Shown in pieces: positions 33,753 through 43,012 of a DNA stretch of 64,000 bases. Positions within the stretch are counted from its first letter, which is position 1. Every line of letters starts with the position of its first letter. The position numbers and the translations under genes were made by a program. The DNA is from Echinicola rosea (GTDB taxonomy: Bacteria; Bacteroidota; Bacteroidia; Cytophagales; Cyclobacteriaceae): NCBI RefSeq assembly GCF_005281475.1, contig NZ_CP040106.1, positions 5,446,001-5,510,000 of the forward strand, in the 5' to 3' direction. The notes under the pieces are model-generated. The model was not told the DNA's origin. It worked only from the letters and a program-made list of their open reading frames with translations, and searched no databases.

Positions 33753-36700
33753 ATGAAATTATTTACAAAAAAGGGCATTGCCATGATAGTTGGCGCAATG
33801 TTTTTGTTCCTTTTCCACCCTTTTGCCTCCCAGGCAGGGGCCATCGGTCTATTGAACAGGGAAATTTCCGTTTCAGTTGCTGACCAATCCTTGCGGGCCG
33901 TTCTGGAGAAAATCGACAGGGACTACCAGATCGGCTTTATTTACAATGACCAATTGCCCGGCCTTGAAAGGCATATCTCCCTTTCGGTATCGGCCACTCC
34001 CCTGTCCCAGGTGCTTGACAGGATACTCCTGCCCAATGGACTCGGTTACAAGCTGGTTTCCGATCAGATTGCCGTGGTCCGGCACAGCCCCCCCCTCCCT
34101 GCTACGGGAAGCCTAAAGGGAACGGTCACGGGACTTCCCGACCACATGCCCCTTCCCCATGCCACGGTCCAGTTCAAAGGATCCGATAAATACACCTTGA
34201 CCAATGAACTGGGCAAGTTCTATTTTCCCGAAGTACCCACGGGTACGCAAACCCTGCTGATCAGCTACATGGGGTATGAACCTACAGAAAAAAACGTGTC
34301 CATCTCCCCCGAGGGGACCGCAGAAATCAAGGTCCAGTTGCATTCCACGGTCAGCGAGCTGGAAGGTGTCACCATTACGGGTATCAGGCGTGGGGAAGTA
34401 AAGGCACTCAACAGCATGAAAAATGCCGAGAACATCAAATATGTCATGTCCCAGGAGCAGATCGAACGTTTTCCCGACCTTACCGTCAGTGAGTCCCTCC
34501 AACGGGTTCCCGGCGTGGCGGTAGGCTACAGTTATGGCATCCCACGGGACATCATCATCCGTGGCCTGAGCCAGGACCTCAGTTCCATGACCCTGAACGG
34601 CACGCGCCTCCCCTCCACCGGTGCGGGAGGAAGGGACACCGACCTGAACGGCATTCTTGCAAATTCCATTGAGAGCATCGAGGTCATCAAGACCTTGACC
34701 CCGGACAGGGATGCCGATGGCACGGGCGGGGCGGTAAACATCATCACCAAGTCCCCCGCCAAGGACGAAAAGCTGTTCGATGCAAAACTGGCCGGAGGGT
34801 ACAACGGCCTGGTAAACAGGGCAACTTATGATGCAGGGCTGACCTTTGGGGAGCGAAAGGGCAGGACCAGTTATATTATCGGTGCCAGTTATGCCCGCAA
34901 CTGGCGGGGAGAAGACCGGGTGGAAAAGGATTATGACACGTATACCGTAAACGGGACCGAATCCACTTACCTGAGCAACCTCGACCTAGACGGTTATGAG
35001 ATCAAACGTGACAACCTGGCCATCAACGGCGAGTTCAAGTATTACCCCAATGACAGGTCCGAGCTTTACCTCCGCGGTTCCTATAACCTGTACTATGAAA
35101 TCCAAAACCGCCTGGAACGCATCTTCAATATTGGCGAATACACCAGTGCCGACCGGGTAGAGGACCTGCGCATCACCCAATCGGGCAACTGGCGGGACTA
35201 CCACAAGAACCTTTTGCAGGCATCATTGGGAGGCAAAAGCTATTTCGGAGACATGAAGCTGGAGTACGATCTAACCCTGTCCCAGGGAAAGTACGACCAG
35301 CCCATCTATTACAGTGCAGCATTTGAACGCAACGGCCTCTCTGCGGGCCTGGACCTACGGGATCCCGTTACCCCGCAATTTGAATTCAGCGAAGCGGATC
35401 CCTATGATACGGATGAATTCACCACGGGCAGGTACATCAACCGCCACGACAAATCCATTGACCGGGACGGCCAGCTGACCCTGAACATCAACAAACCCTA
35501 CCAACTGGGAAGGCACAAGGGAAATGTAAAGTTTGGCGGACGTGGAAAGCTCAAATATAACGACCGGTCAAGGAACTATTTCCTCCATGACCTGGACGCG
35601 GGGAAATTTGTCCTGAGCGACTATCTTTCCGGTTACAGCAAGGAAGACCATTATGGGGGTGCCTATAATATGGGACGCTTTCCGGAGGCAGAGGCCATGG
35701 AGGAATACTACAACGGGCACCCCGAGCTGTTCAGTGACAACGAGACCTATACCCGGCAGAACACGGATCCGGATTCCTTCGAGGGAACCGAGTACCTTGC
35801 CGCCGCCTATGCCATGACCGAGCTCAATATCGACGACCTTCAGGTGATAACAGGGATCCGTTACGAAAAGACAGGCTTTGACTATGAGGGTAACCGCGTG
35901 AACTTTGATGACCAGGGCAATTATGTGAGCACCTCCCCGGCATCGACCGACCGGACCTTCGACGGATGGTTCCCATCGATCAACCTGCGTTATGCCATTG
36001 GCAGCAGGACCAATATCAGGGGAGCGGTAACAAGGTCCCTTTCCCGGCCCAGTTATTATGACCTGGTCCCTTGGGAAGAGGTGGAGACCCGTAGAAGCCG
36101 TGTCAAGATGGGCAATCCGGAGTTGACCCAGTCCACTGCCGTCAATTTCGATATCCTCTTTGAGCATTATTTCAAATCGGTGGGCATCCTGTCAGGGGGC
36201 GTATTTTTAAAGAACATCAACGACTATATCTACGAAAGCTCCTACATCCAGGAAGGCGGCACTTATGACGGCTATACGATCAACCAGACGGTCAACGGTG
36301 CCAATGCCGTTGCCAGGGGATTCGAGCTTGCCTGGCAGCAGCAGCTCACCTTCCTCCCAGGTATCTGGAACGGCCTGGGCATCTACGCCAACTACACCTA
36401 TGTAAACAGTGAATTTGAAATCCCCGGGGCACAGTCTACAAGAACCGTCAAGCTTCCCGAGATGCGTCCCCATGTAGGCAATGTATCCGTTTCCTATGAA
36501 AAGTTCGGTTTTTCCGGCAGGATATCCATGTACTTTTACGGCACTTTCAATTCCGAACTGGCCGAAAACCCTGACAACGACCTTCAGGAGAAGGGCAGAA
36601 ACCAATTGGATTTCTCTGCCTCCCAGCAGTTGACCGAACGATTGAGCCTTTTTGTTGGGGTCAACAACCTTACCAACGAACCCATTTCGGACATCTATCG

Positions 36701-36773
36701 GGACGGGCGTCCACAAAACGATGCCGTTTACGGTAGATGGGGACAGGTGGGCCTGAGATTTAAAACCTACTGA
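33753..36773 (+). CDS. TonB-dependent receptor with STN domain (TonB-Xanth-Caul type)
   Basis: A 1006-aa outer-membrane receptor. The signal peptide is near 8-30. The STN signalling domain covers about 36-110 and a carboxypeptidase-regulatory-like domain about 118-198. The plug begins MSQEQIERFPDLTVSESLQRV (about 232-252) and continues IIIRGLSQDLSSMTLNGTRLP. This resembles the TIGR01782-type receptors rather than SusC, and no SusD gene is present. The barrel runs to a C-terminal aromatic stretch (GLRFKTY). It is regulated by the upstream ECF/FecR pair (inference) and followed 21 nt later by a secreted phosphatase, so a phosphorylated nutrient is a plausible ligand. Confidence 0.92.
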   Translation: MKLFTKKGIAMIVGAMFLFLFHPFASQAGAIGLLNREISVSVADQSLRAVLEKIDRDYQIGFIYNDQLPGLERHISLSVSATPLSQVLDRILLPNGLGYKLVSDQIAVVRHSPPLPATGSLKGTVTGLPDHMPLPHATVQFKGSDKYTLTNELGKFYFPEVPTGTQTLLISYMGYEPTEKNVSISPEGTAEIKVQLHSTVSELEGVTITGIRRGEVKALNSMKNAENIKYVMSQEQIERFPDLTVSESLQRVPGVAVGYSYGIPRDIIIRGLSQDLSSMTLNGTRLPSTGAGGRDTDLNGILANSIESIEVIKTLTPDRDADGTGGAVNIITKSPAKDEKLFDAKLAGGYNGLVNRATYDAGLTFGERKGRTSYIIGASYARNWRGEDRVEKDYDTYTVNGTESTYLSNLDLDGYEIKRDNLAINGEFKYYPNDRSELYLRGSYNLYYEIQNRLERIFNIGEYTSADRVEDLRITQSGNWRDYHKNLLQASLGGKSYFGDMKLEYDLTLSQGKYDQPIYYSAAFERNGLSAGLDLRDPVTPQFEFSEADPYDTDEFTTGRYINRHDKSIDRDGQLTLNINKPYQLGRHKGNVKFGGRGKLKYNDRSRNYFLHDLDAGKFVLSDYLSGYSKEDHYGGAYNMGRFPEAEAMEEYYNGHPELFSDNETYTRQNTDPDSFEGTEYLAAAYAMTELNIDDLQVITGIRYEKTGFDYEGNRVNFDDQGNYVSTSPASTDRTFDGWFPSINLRYAIGSRTNIRGAVTRSLSRPSYYDLVPWEEVETRRSRVKMGNPELTQSTAVNFDILFEHYFKSVGILSGGVFLKNINDYIYESSYIQEGGTYDGYTINQTVNGANAVARGFELAWQQQLTFLPGIWNGLGIYANYTYVNSEFEIPGAQSTRTVKLPEMRPHVGNVSVSYEKFGFSGRISMYFYGTFNSELAENPDNDLQEKGRNQLDFSASQQLTERLSLFVGVNNLTNEPISDIYRDGRPQNDAVYGRWGQVGLRFKTY

Positions 36774-36794
36774 TCAATAATTGAATAAAACAAC

Positions 36795-38156
36795 ATGAAG
36801 TCAATTCCACTCCTAACCATCCTCGCCCTTGTAATGGGCCTTGGCCAATTAACTGCCCAGGATTTTGCCCCCAGCCCTTTTCCGGACCGGATCGTACTGA
36901 CCTGGAACGGCGACCCTCGCCACAGCCAGGCGGTTTCCTGGCGGACCGACACACAGGTTCCACAGGGAGTCGCCGAGCTTACCGTGGCTCCCGACTCTCC
37001 CCATCTCGAAGGGCCTGCAAAAAGTTTTCCGGCTACAGTGGAGCTGCTGGTCCAGCAGGGTGACAGCTCGCTATACCATACCGTTTCCTTCGATAACCTG
37101 ACGCCCGGAACGCTATATGCCTACCGGGTAGGTTCTGAAAACCACTGGAGCGAGTGGTTCCACTTCAAAACGGCCCCCGAAGTACCAGGGGAATTCTCCT
37201 TTATCTATTTTGGGGATGCCCAGAACGACCTCAAGTCCCGCTGGTCCAGGGTCATCAGGCAGGCCTATAGCTCGATGTCCGATGCCGCATTCATGCTCCA
37301 TGCCGGTGACCTGATCAACCGGACACATTCCGATCCGGAATGGGGCGAATGGAACCATGCCGGTGGCTTTATCCATGCCATGGTCCCCAGTATCCCCACC
37401 CCTGGAAACCATGAGTATGACAGGGACGAACAAGGAAAGCTTGAGCTGGACATCCATTGGCGAAAACAGTTCAACCTTCCCCTCAACGGCCCAACAGGCT
37501 TCGAGGAAACGGTCTACTATACCGACTATGGCAATGCCAGGATCATTTCGCTCAATTCACAGGAAATCGTACTGAACGACAGCTCACTTCACAGGCAAAA
37601 GGAATGGCTGGAAAGGGTCCTTCAGGAAAATCCCCGGGACTGGACGGTCATCACCTTCCACCATCCCATTTACTCGTCGAGTTCGGGAAGGGACAACCGG
37701 GAGTTCAGGGAGGCCTTTCGGCCCTTGTTCGAAGCGTACGGTGTGGATTTGGTATTGCAGGGCCATGACCATACCTATGGGCGGGGGCAAAACCTCCCCA
37801 CGGGGGTCTCCGGGAAGTCCGGCAAGGGAAATGGACCGGTATATGTGGTCTCCGTCAGTGGTCCAAAGATGTACGAGCTGACCACCGATAAGTGGATGGA
37901 CCGTGCCGCTTCGGAAACCCAGCTCTACCAATACATCACCATCAAGGAAAATAAGTTGACCTACCGTGCCCATACGGCCACCGGAAAACTGTATGATGCC
38001 TTTTACCTGGTAAAGGACAGGGAGGGCAACAATTCCTTTACCGATGAGGCCTCGATGGCCATTGAGCAGCGTACCGACCTCCCACCCCGGAAGCTAAAGG
38101 AGAAAAGCCCGGCGGAACTGGAGGAATATGAAAAAGTATATCCCAAAAAACACTGA
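36795..38156 (+). CDS. Purple-acid-phosphatase-like secreted metallophosphoesterase
   Basis: A 453-aa exported phosphatase with a signal peptide (about 1-21, ending LTAQD). An N-terminal fibronectin-III-like purple acid phosphatase domain covers about 27-128 (ILTWNGD-like start, YAYRVGSENHWSEWFHFKT). The two-metal catalytic domain covers about 133-400. Visible ligands are Asp141 (GDAQ), Asp172 (GDLIN), Asn205-His206 (GNHEYD), His289/290 (FHHP) and His324-Asp-His326 (GHDHTYGR). The Tyr that gives true purple enzymes their charge-transfer colour (GDxxY) is replaced by Asn175, so the metal pair may differ. It follows the TonB receptor directly and probably releases phosphate from imported or surface-bound organic phosphate. 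Confidence 0.9.
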   Translation: MKSIPLLTILALVMGLGQLTAQDFAPSPFPDRIVLTWNGDPRHSQAVSWRTDTQVPQGVAELTVAPDSPHLEGPAKSFPATVELLVQQGDSSLYHTVSFDNLTPGTLYAYRVGSENHWSEWFHFKTAPEVPGEFSFIYFGDAQNDLKSRWSRVIRQAYSSMSDAAFMLHAGDLINRTHSDPEWGEWNHAGGFIHAMVPSIPTPGNHEYDRDEQGKLELDIHWRKQFNLPLNGPTGFEETVYYTDYGNARIISLNSQEIVLNDSSLHRQKEWLERVLQENPRDWTVITFHHPIYSSSSGRDNREFREAFRPLFEAYGVDLVLQGHDHTYGRGQNLPTGVSGKSGKGNGPVYVVSVSGPKMYELTTDKWMDRAASETQLYQYITIKENKLTYRAHTATGKLYDAFYLVKDREGNNSFTDEASMAIEQRTDLPPRKLKEKSPAELEEYEKVYPKKH

Positions 38157-38191
38157 AGGATTCCCCTATTGTAAGGATTTGCCTATTTTTT

Positions 38192-38228
38192 ACCTGAAAG
38201 TTGTGCCCAACAGGCACAACTTTCAGGT
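38192..38228. repeat. Perfect 16-bp inverted repeat with 5-nt loop
   Basis: ACCTGAAAGTTGTGCC (38192-38207), loop CAACA, then GGCACAACTTTCAGGT (38213-38228). It lies 35 nt after the phosphatase stop. There is no T-tract on either strand, so it is not a standard intrinsic terminator. A stabilising 3' hairpin or a protein-binding palindrome are alternatives. Confidence 0.7.
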
Positions 38229-38381
38229 TATCCCAAACCGACCGCCCCTTCGGCCAATACAGTTTTTTTGCTGAGGAACACCGGGCAGTGGACTGGGAGT
38301 GTATTCCTTGGCACAATGTCCAGGGACCTGATTTACATCAAGGCCACAGGGACCTCCAAACTCCCCCGCTACCCGAAGGCA

Positions 38382-38888
38382 TCAACTGCTACTACAGGCA
38401 CCCTTAACTGCCGAGCCTGCCCGCTCCGTGACCTGCCTACCATATAAACAGAACAAGGACCTGGAATCAAAACGGTAAACCTCCCCTTTGAACGGCAATG
38501 GGCAATCTTCCGGGGCATGCAGCATTATTTCGTACAACAAACCGGAAGTCAGGGCAGGAAAGGTGAAGGACAGAAAGGTGGGCAACGGAAAACAACCGAT
38601 ATCATTTCCCACATAATCGTCTTCCATGTGCAATTCTCCACATCCATAAACACGGTCGAGCAAATAAATATACTGTCCTGCCCTGTCCAGCCATTCCTTC
38701 AGGACAGGCCTATAGTGACGCGACCTGTCCACTTTAAGACAGATCAGGAGCTGACCGTTGATTCGGAACAGTTTTTTCTGCATGATCCCGGCGGCCAAAT
38801 GGTCGGTTTTCCTGTCCGGAAAGCACCTGAGCAGGTCCCGGACGGAACCGTCCCATAGGATAAGGTAAAGTTTGGTAGTATTCTCCAA
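38382..38888 (-). CDS. Hypothetical protein (uncertain)
   Basis: An open minus-strand frame of 168 codons. The only upstream start is a TTG at 38888; the first in-frame Met is at residue 36 (MQKKLFRINGQ). Composition is protein-like (LICLKVDRSRHYRPVLKEWL, YIYLLDRVYGCGELHMEDDY), but no domain is recognised and no neighbour shares its strand. It may be a real orphan gene, a decayed gene or chance. Confidence 0.3.
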   Translation of the reverse strand: MENTTKLYLILWDGSVRDLLRCFPDRKTDHLAAGIMQKKLFRINGQLLICLKVDRSRHYRPVLKEWLDRAGQYIYLLDRVYGCGELHMEDDYVGNDIGCFPLPTFLSFTFPALTSGLLYEIMLHAPEDCPLPFKGEVYRFDSRSLFCLYGRQVTERAGSAVKGACSSS

Positions 38889-39574
38889 TTCTATAAACTA
38901 TTGTGGTTCAACAATCAATCATTTGGGCAATTGCAGGACCGGGGGCGAACGGAGGACCGTAAAAGCAAAATCAGGACTTTGCCTCTCAGAAAAGGTGCCC
39001 CAGGTCCGACCGGACGCTGCCAATGGGAAAACCAGCAATTTCCATGGCAGTCCTGTCCGGATAACCGACTCTGTTTTCAGCTTCCCGGTAAAAGGAAGGG
39101 CAGTGGCCAGTTCCCTCTTTGTACCAGCCCTGCCCCCAACGGATGCCCGCTAACCCAAGCACGTTGGCCTACGGGGCCGGCCACACTTTTTTCCCGGTCA
39201 AACCGGAAACCAGAGGGCTGGCTTCCGGAAACGACAATGTGCAGTCCCTTCACAAAATCTGGAAAGCAATATGGGGGCTGCCATATGCTGGTTTTACAGT
39301 CCCCGTTCAGATAACATGTGCAGGCTGAAATTAAGAAAAAACCATGTAAACATTGGCAAAACAACATGAAAACAAACAGTAAAAAATGACTATATTTCAA
39401 AAAAATTAACCCGATCATCCCTATAGGTCAATTGACCTTAGGTAAAACATAATAAATATCCCATTAAAATATGTCCGTTCCTTACATTTTACCGTACCCC
39501 GCTTACAAATATCGGCACATGACAAAATCAACACCAAAATCACTTAACTTCCATGCCCGAACACCATTGCCCAA
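38889..39574. other. Gene-poor region
   Basis: 686 bp in which the frames open on both strands are short, overlap each other and lack protein-like composition or domains. I see no RNA gene or clear repeat. The AT-rich part (39320-39550) probably contains the promoter of the membrane protein gene at 39575. Confidence 0.5.
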
Positions 39575-40060
39575 ATGCATTTCATTAACGGTATTTTCCT
39601 CGCCCTCCTCACCCATGTATTTTCACTGTTTTGCGGGACCTTCATCCTGTACAGGCTTTCCCCTTCAAAAATGTTCAAACGGTACGGAAGGCGTTATCTG
39701 TTCAAGGGACAAGGGGGATACCGGAAAATTGGTCTCCACCTTTTCAGGACCTTGCTGTCGATAGGGCCTTTGCGATACCTGGACCACCATTTGCTCTATC
39801 CTCCAAAACGCCATGCCCATTCCCTTGAAGAGGCCATGTACCTCCACTTTGCAAGGGAAGCCGAACACCTGTTCGCTTTTCTGTTGATTCTTGTCATGGT
39901 GGTGGCAGCTTTTTTTGCAGCGAACTCATGGGCGTATGCTTCTTTCCTCCTTTTCCTCAACTTTCTTTTTAACTTTTACCCCTTTTTGCACCACCAATCC
40001 GTTCGCCTGCGGATTGATGGCTTGATGGACCGCCCTGGTTTCCAGTCCGGGGACAACTGA
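39575..40060 (+). CDS. Small integral membrane protein, possibly CrtO-like acyltransferase family
   Basis: A 161-aa protein with an N-terminal hydrophobic segment (about 4-27) and a hydrophobic hairpin near 95-135. The basic cytosolic stretch FKRYGRRYLFKGQGGYRKIG lies between them, with HSLEEAMYLHFAREAEHL near 81-98. The C-terminal FNFYPFLHHQSVRLRID resembles the Asn-x-Tyr-Pro...Arg-x-Arg block of glycosyl-4,4'-diaponeurosporenoate acyltransferase-like (CrtO) proteins; that assignment is from memory and weak. It stands alone in a gene-poor stretch, so context gives no further clue. Confidence 0.6.
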   Translation: MHFINGIFLALLTHVFSLFCGTFILYRLSPSKMFKRYGRRYLFKGQGGYRKIGLHLFRTLLSIGPLRYLDHHLLYPPKRHAHSLEEAMYLHFAREAEHLFAFLLILVMVVAAFFAANSWAYASFLLFLNFLFNFYPFLHHQSVRLRIDGLMDRPGFQSGDN

Positions 40061-41006
40061 TCCGGTCCCGAGGCACATTTACGGATTACACGTCCGGGCC
40101 CAACGCCCCCTTCCATGTGATCTAATCGGCAATCCAACACCACCGGTGCCTTCATGTGGGACATGGGGTCTTCCCACATCCGCCCCTCACTGCCCTGTCC
40201 CCCTGCTGGGCGGGGATTCGTGGAAGTTCAAAAAAGGGAATCCATCCTGATCGGAAATAGCGATTCCCGGGAAAGCGGTTTTGTGACATAATCCACCGGC
40301 ACATTGCCATGGGGCTTCCGTCGATCCAGGTCGCTTGGACCAACGGACGGGGATACGGTAAAAACGGCCGTCAATCATGAGCCCCTTCCCTATCCCTCCC
40401 TTCCGGGAAATCCCAATCCGATATTTCGGCAAACGGACATCAAAAAACAGTGGCCTCCCCTTGGAAGTACCCTTGTTCAGGGTGGCCAGGCAATTCCACG
40501 GTGGGGAAAATAAAGCCAGGGCAATGTCCGGAGAAACGTTCTGATCATTTCACCATGGGCCAGGTTGATTGCCAGACCATCATCCAACAATGACATTTCA
40601 GGATCATGCACTGGCCAAGTCCGTTTAACTCGGTCCATGCATTGGTTTATCTACGGCAAGCACAAGCATATGGAGCTGAAACCGATTCATAATCAGCCGC
40701 TTCGCCTTACAATCTGGAAACTGGACAGGGTAAGCGTAGCGGTACTACCGCCCAAAACTCCAAACCAACCGATTTTATTGCAAATGGACAAAAAGCTTCG
40801 ACAGGTTGCTTCTTTCCAAGACGGATAATCATCTCAAATAACGTTTTAAGCCATATACATACATAAAATTTATTTTCAGACAGTGATTGTTTTGGCCTGA
40901 TTTTCGATCTGACCATGGTTATCCTTTAATTATGGCATAATTCTACCCTTGGATCATCAAAAATTCCAGTCAAAATACCATTAAAGGATATTGAAAGTCA
41001 GTGAAC
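40061..41006. other. Gene-poor region with a possible decayed REP-like palindrome
   Basis: 946 bp without a convincing gene; short frames on both strands are unrelated to known families. GCGGTACTACCGC (40739-40751), preceded by TAAGCGTA and followed by AAAACT and GATTTTA, is loosely similar in layout to the palindrome at 22021-22111. Otherwise I see nothing definable. Confidence 0.45.
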
Positions 41007-41403
41007 ATGGACAAGATAACAGCTACTGCCCTAGAGCTTCTTCGACTTGATAACGGGGTCATCCACTGTAAAGCAGTTCCTATGGCGTAGTGACCGGCAG
41101 AAAAACCTCCGGGCAGTTGCTGCTTTGTCCCTTGGCAAACGAGCGGCAGTCTTGGTAGATATCAGCAGGGCTTCCGGTGTTTCACAGGAATGCAGGGAGC
41201 TTTTTGCCAGTCCACAATGTGCAGATTTACAGTACGCCGTGGGGATTGTTGCAAATAGCAGGGTAGGCCATCTCATTGGCAATTTCTTTTTAGGATTCAA
41301 CCAGCCCCTCTTTCCATTAAAAATATTTACTGAAAACTCAACAGCCATGGAATGGTTGACATCGATCAAAAATAATGAAAAAAAACAGCCAACATACCGA
41401 TAA
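41007..41403 (+). pseudogene. Frameshifted STAS-like small protein (DUF7793-type, from memory)
   Basis: Two overlapping frames together give one protein. Frame 1 starts at ATG 41007 (MDKITATALELLRLDNGVIHCKAVP) and stops at 41088. Frame 2, with no ATG, continues from about 41070 (RQKNLRAVAALSLGKRAAVL) to 41403. The joined sequence resembles small Bacteroidota proteins related to STAS domains. Family-like parts are VLVDISRASGVSQECRELFA, HLIGNFFLGFNQPLFPLKIF and AMEWL. A single extra base between about 41050 and 41088 explains the break. The end overlaps the histidine kinase start by 29 nt, so the two were probably one operon. A sequencing error is possible. Confidence 0.65.
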
Positions 41404-42250
41404 CGATCATGATAAATCAATGGAACTTGTACAATTGGTATCCAGGATTGCAAGTTTTGACTTTCCCTGCAGGGTAAAAACAGCATCAACGGACGAACCG
41501 CTGGATGTGCTGGCCACCGGTCTGAACATGCTCGGGGAGGAAGTAGAGAAAAAAATAGGGGAAATTGCTGCCCTCAGGGAAGCCAACCTTAAACTTGGGA
41601 ACTTCTCCCACACGTTGGCACATGATATCAAATCCCCCTTGAACACCACCGCTGGTATCCTGGAACTGCTGGACTCCGAGATCAAGGGCGGTGATCTTTC
41701 AAATTTGGACGAATATATCGAAATGCTGAAATCCCTGAACAGAAACAGCCTTGAAATGGTAAACGGTATTTTGGAGTATTCCAAAACCACCGTAAAATCC
41801 AGTAAGCGCGAAAAGATCGCTTTGAAGGAGATGTGTTCCAACATCGTGGATGGCCTATCCTTTGTCCAGCCGGTCAGCATATCCTATCAGATTGGGGTTC
41901 CCTATGTCCATTATAATGCTACCGCACTTTACCAGATCCTCTCGAACCTGATCAACAATGCCATCAAGTTCAACGATAAGGACAAATGCCAATTGGTTGT
42001 CAGCAGCATCCAACGGGAAAATGACATCTTGATCTCGGTCCAGGACAATGGCCCGGGGATCCCGGAGGAATACAGGGAAAATATATACGACCTCTTCTAC
42101 CGCCTGAACAGGGACAACCAGCCAACAGGTACAGGACTGGGACTGGCAATCATCAAAACCATCCTCCTGGAAAACAATGGAAGGGTATGGACGGAATCCC
42201 CTGTGGGCGAAGGCACCATTTTCCATTTTACCGTACCCTTGGAGCAGTAA
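41375..42250 (+). CDS. Soluble sensor histidine kinase
   Basis: A 291-aa cytosolic kinase with no membrane segment. The N-terminal segment (17-62, with SFDFPCR and GLNMLGEEVEKK) resembles the HAMP-like linker common in Bacteroidota PAS kinases. A coiled region leads to the H-box FSHTLAHDIKSPLN, with phospho-acceptor His83. The ATP-binding domain covers about 150-290, with N-box NLINNAIKF (191-199), G1 DNGPGIP (224-230) and G2 TGTGLGLAI (251-259). No response regulator gene is adjacent, so it is an orphan kinase. The frameshifted STAS-like gene directly before it may have been its partner. Confidence 0.92.
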   Translation: MKKNSQHTDNDHDKSMELVQLVSRIASFDFPCRVKTASTDEPLDVLATGLNMLGEEVEKKIGEIAALREANLKLGNFSHTLAHDIKSPLNTTAGILELLDSEIKGGDLSNLDEYIEMLKSLNRNSLEMVNGILEYSKTTVKSSKREKIALKEMCSNIVDGLSFVQPVSISYQIGVPYVHYNATALYQILSNLINNAIKFNDKDKCQLVVSSIQRENDILISVQDNGPGIPEEYRENIYDLFYRLNRDNQPTGTGLGLAIIKTILLENNGRVWTESPVGEGTIFHFTVPLEQ

Positions 42251-42664
42251 TGTGCATATCCATATCGCATTGGCATTCAAACGTAGGCATTCCTGGTCCA
42301 TAAGGGACACCACCTTGGGGCCTAAATGTCCATTACCTGTCGCCCAGGATCTCTTTGGACCAGTCAGAACCCCATTACCCCAAATCAGCTCCTGCAGGCA
42401 GACGGAGTGCCAACCCCCCGGACCATTGATCACAAAAATCCCCATGGCACATATTGATCCCCCGTGCACGCGACCGGTTTGCCCTACGTGCTGTCCACTG
42501 GGGCAATGGGGCCATTTATGATGGCCCCCACTCCATTGACCAGTTATTTCCAACCCCTGATCCAGTTCATGTCAATCCGTAAATGTTCTGGTCCATACAA
42601 AAAACGGGATGGCTTCCCAATTTTGACAAAGCAATATTGCTGAAACATAACCATTACCAAAACT
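42251..42664. other. Intergenic region between the kinase and mini-thioredoxin genes
   Basis: 414 bp with no credible gene on either strand; long minus frames here are shadows of the kinase gene. No clear terminator or promoter box was recognised. Confidence 0.5.
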
Positions 42665-42892
42665 ATGGCTAAATCAACATTCTACCACGCAGGATGTCCT
42701 GTATGTGTAAACGCAGAAGAAGAATTACTGCGGCTGATCGACAAATCAGAGGTGGACATCATCCATTTGGGTGAGTCAAAAGACCGGATGGCAGATGCGG
42801 AAAAAGCCGGGGTAAAATCAGTGCCTGCACTTGTCACCCCAACGGGAAACGTTTTACACATCAACTTTGGCGCAAGCCTGGAAGATGTCTAA
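42665..42892 (+). CDS. Small thioredoxin/glutaredoxin-like protein
   Basis: A 75-aa thioredoxin-fold protein with the redox pair Cys11-Pro-Val-Cys14 just after the first strand (STFYHAGCPVC). The cis-Pro loop is SVPALVTPTGNVLHINFG. No signal peptide, so cytosolic. Such mini-thioredoxins reduce disulfides or act as single-domain electron carriers; the partner is unknown. The gene ends convergent with the MocR gene. Confidence 0.8.
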   Translation: MAKSTFYHAGCPVCVNAEEELLRLIDKSEVDIIHLGESKDRMADAEKAGVKSVPALVTPTGNVLHINFGASLEDV

Positions 42893-43012
42893 GACCAAGT
42901 GGAGAGGGGGCAATCCCTCTCCATTGTTATTGGACTGGGGCCATACAACATCACGCAATCCATTAAATACGTTTTCCATCTTATTGATACAGTTGATCCT
43001 GGTATTAAAACT

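Noticed and set aside
38901-39314. Plus-strand frame of 137 codons
   Set aside because: No typical start context or domain; Pro/Arg/Gln-rich composition; competing frames on both strands.
40187-40432. Minus-strand frame of 81 codons
   Set aside because: Partly protein-like but short, with no domain and overlapping alternatives; not enough to call a gene.
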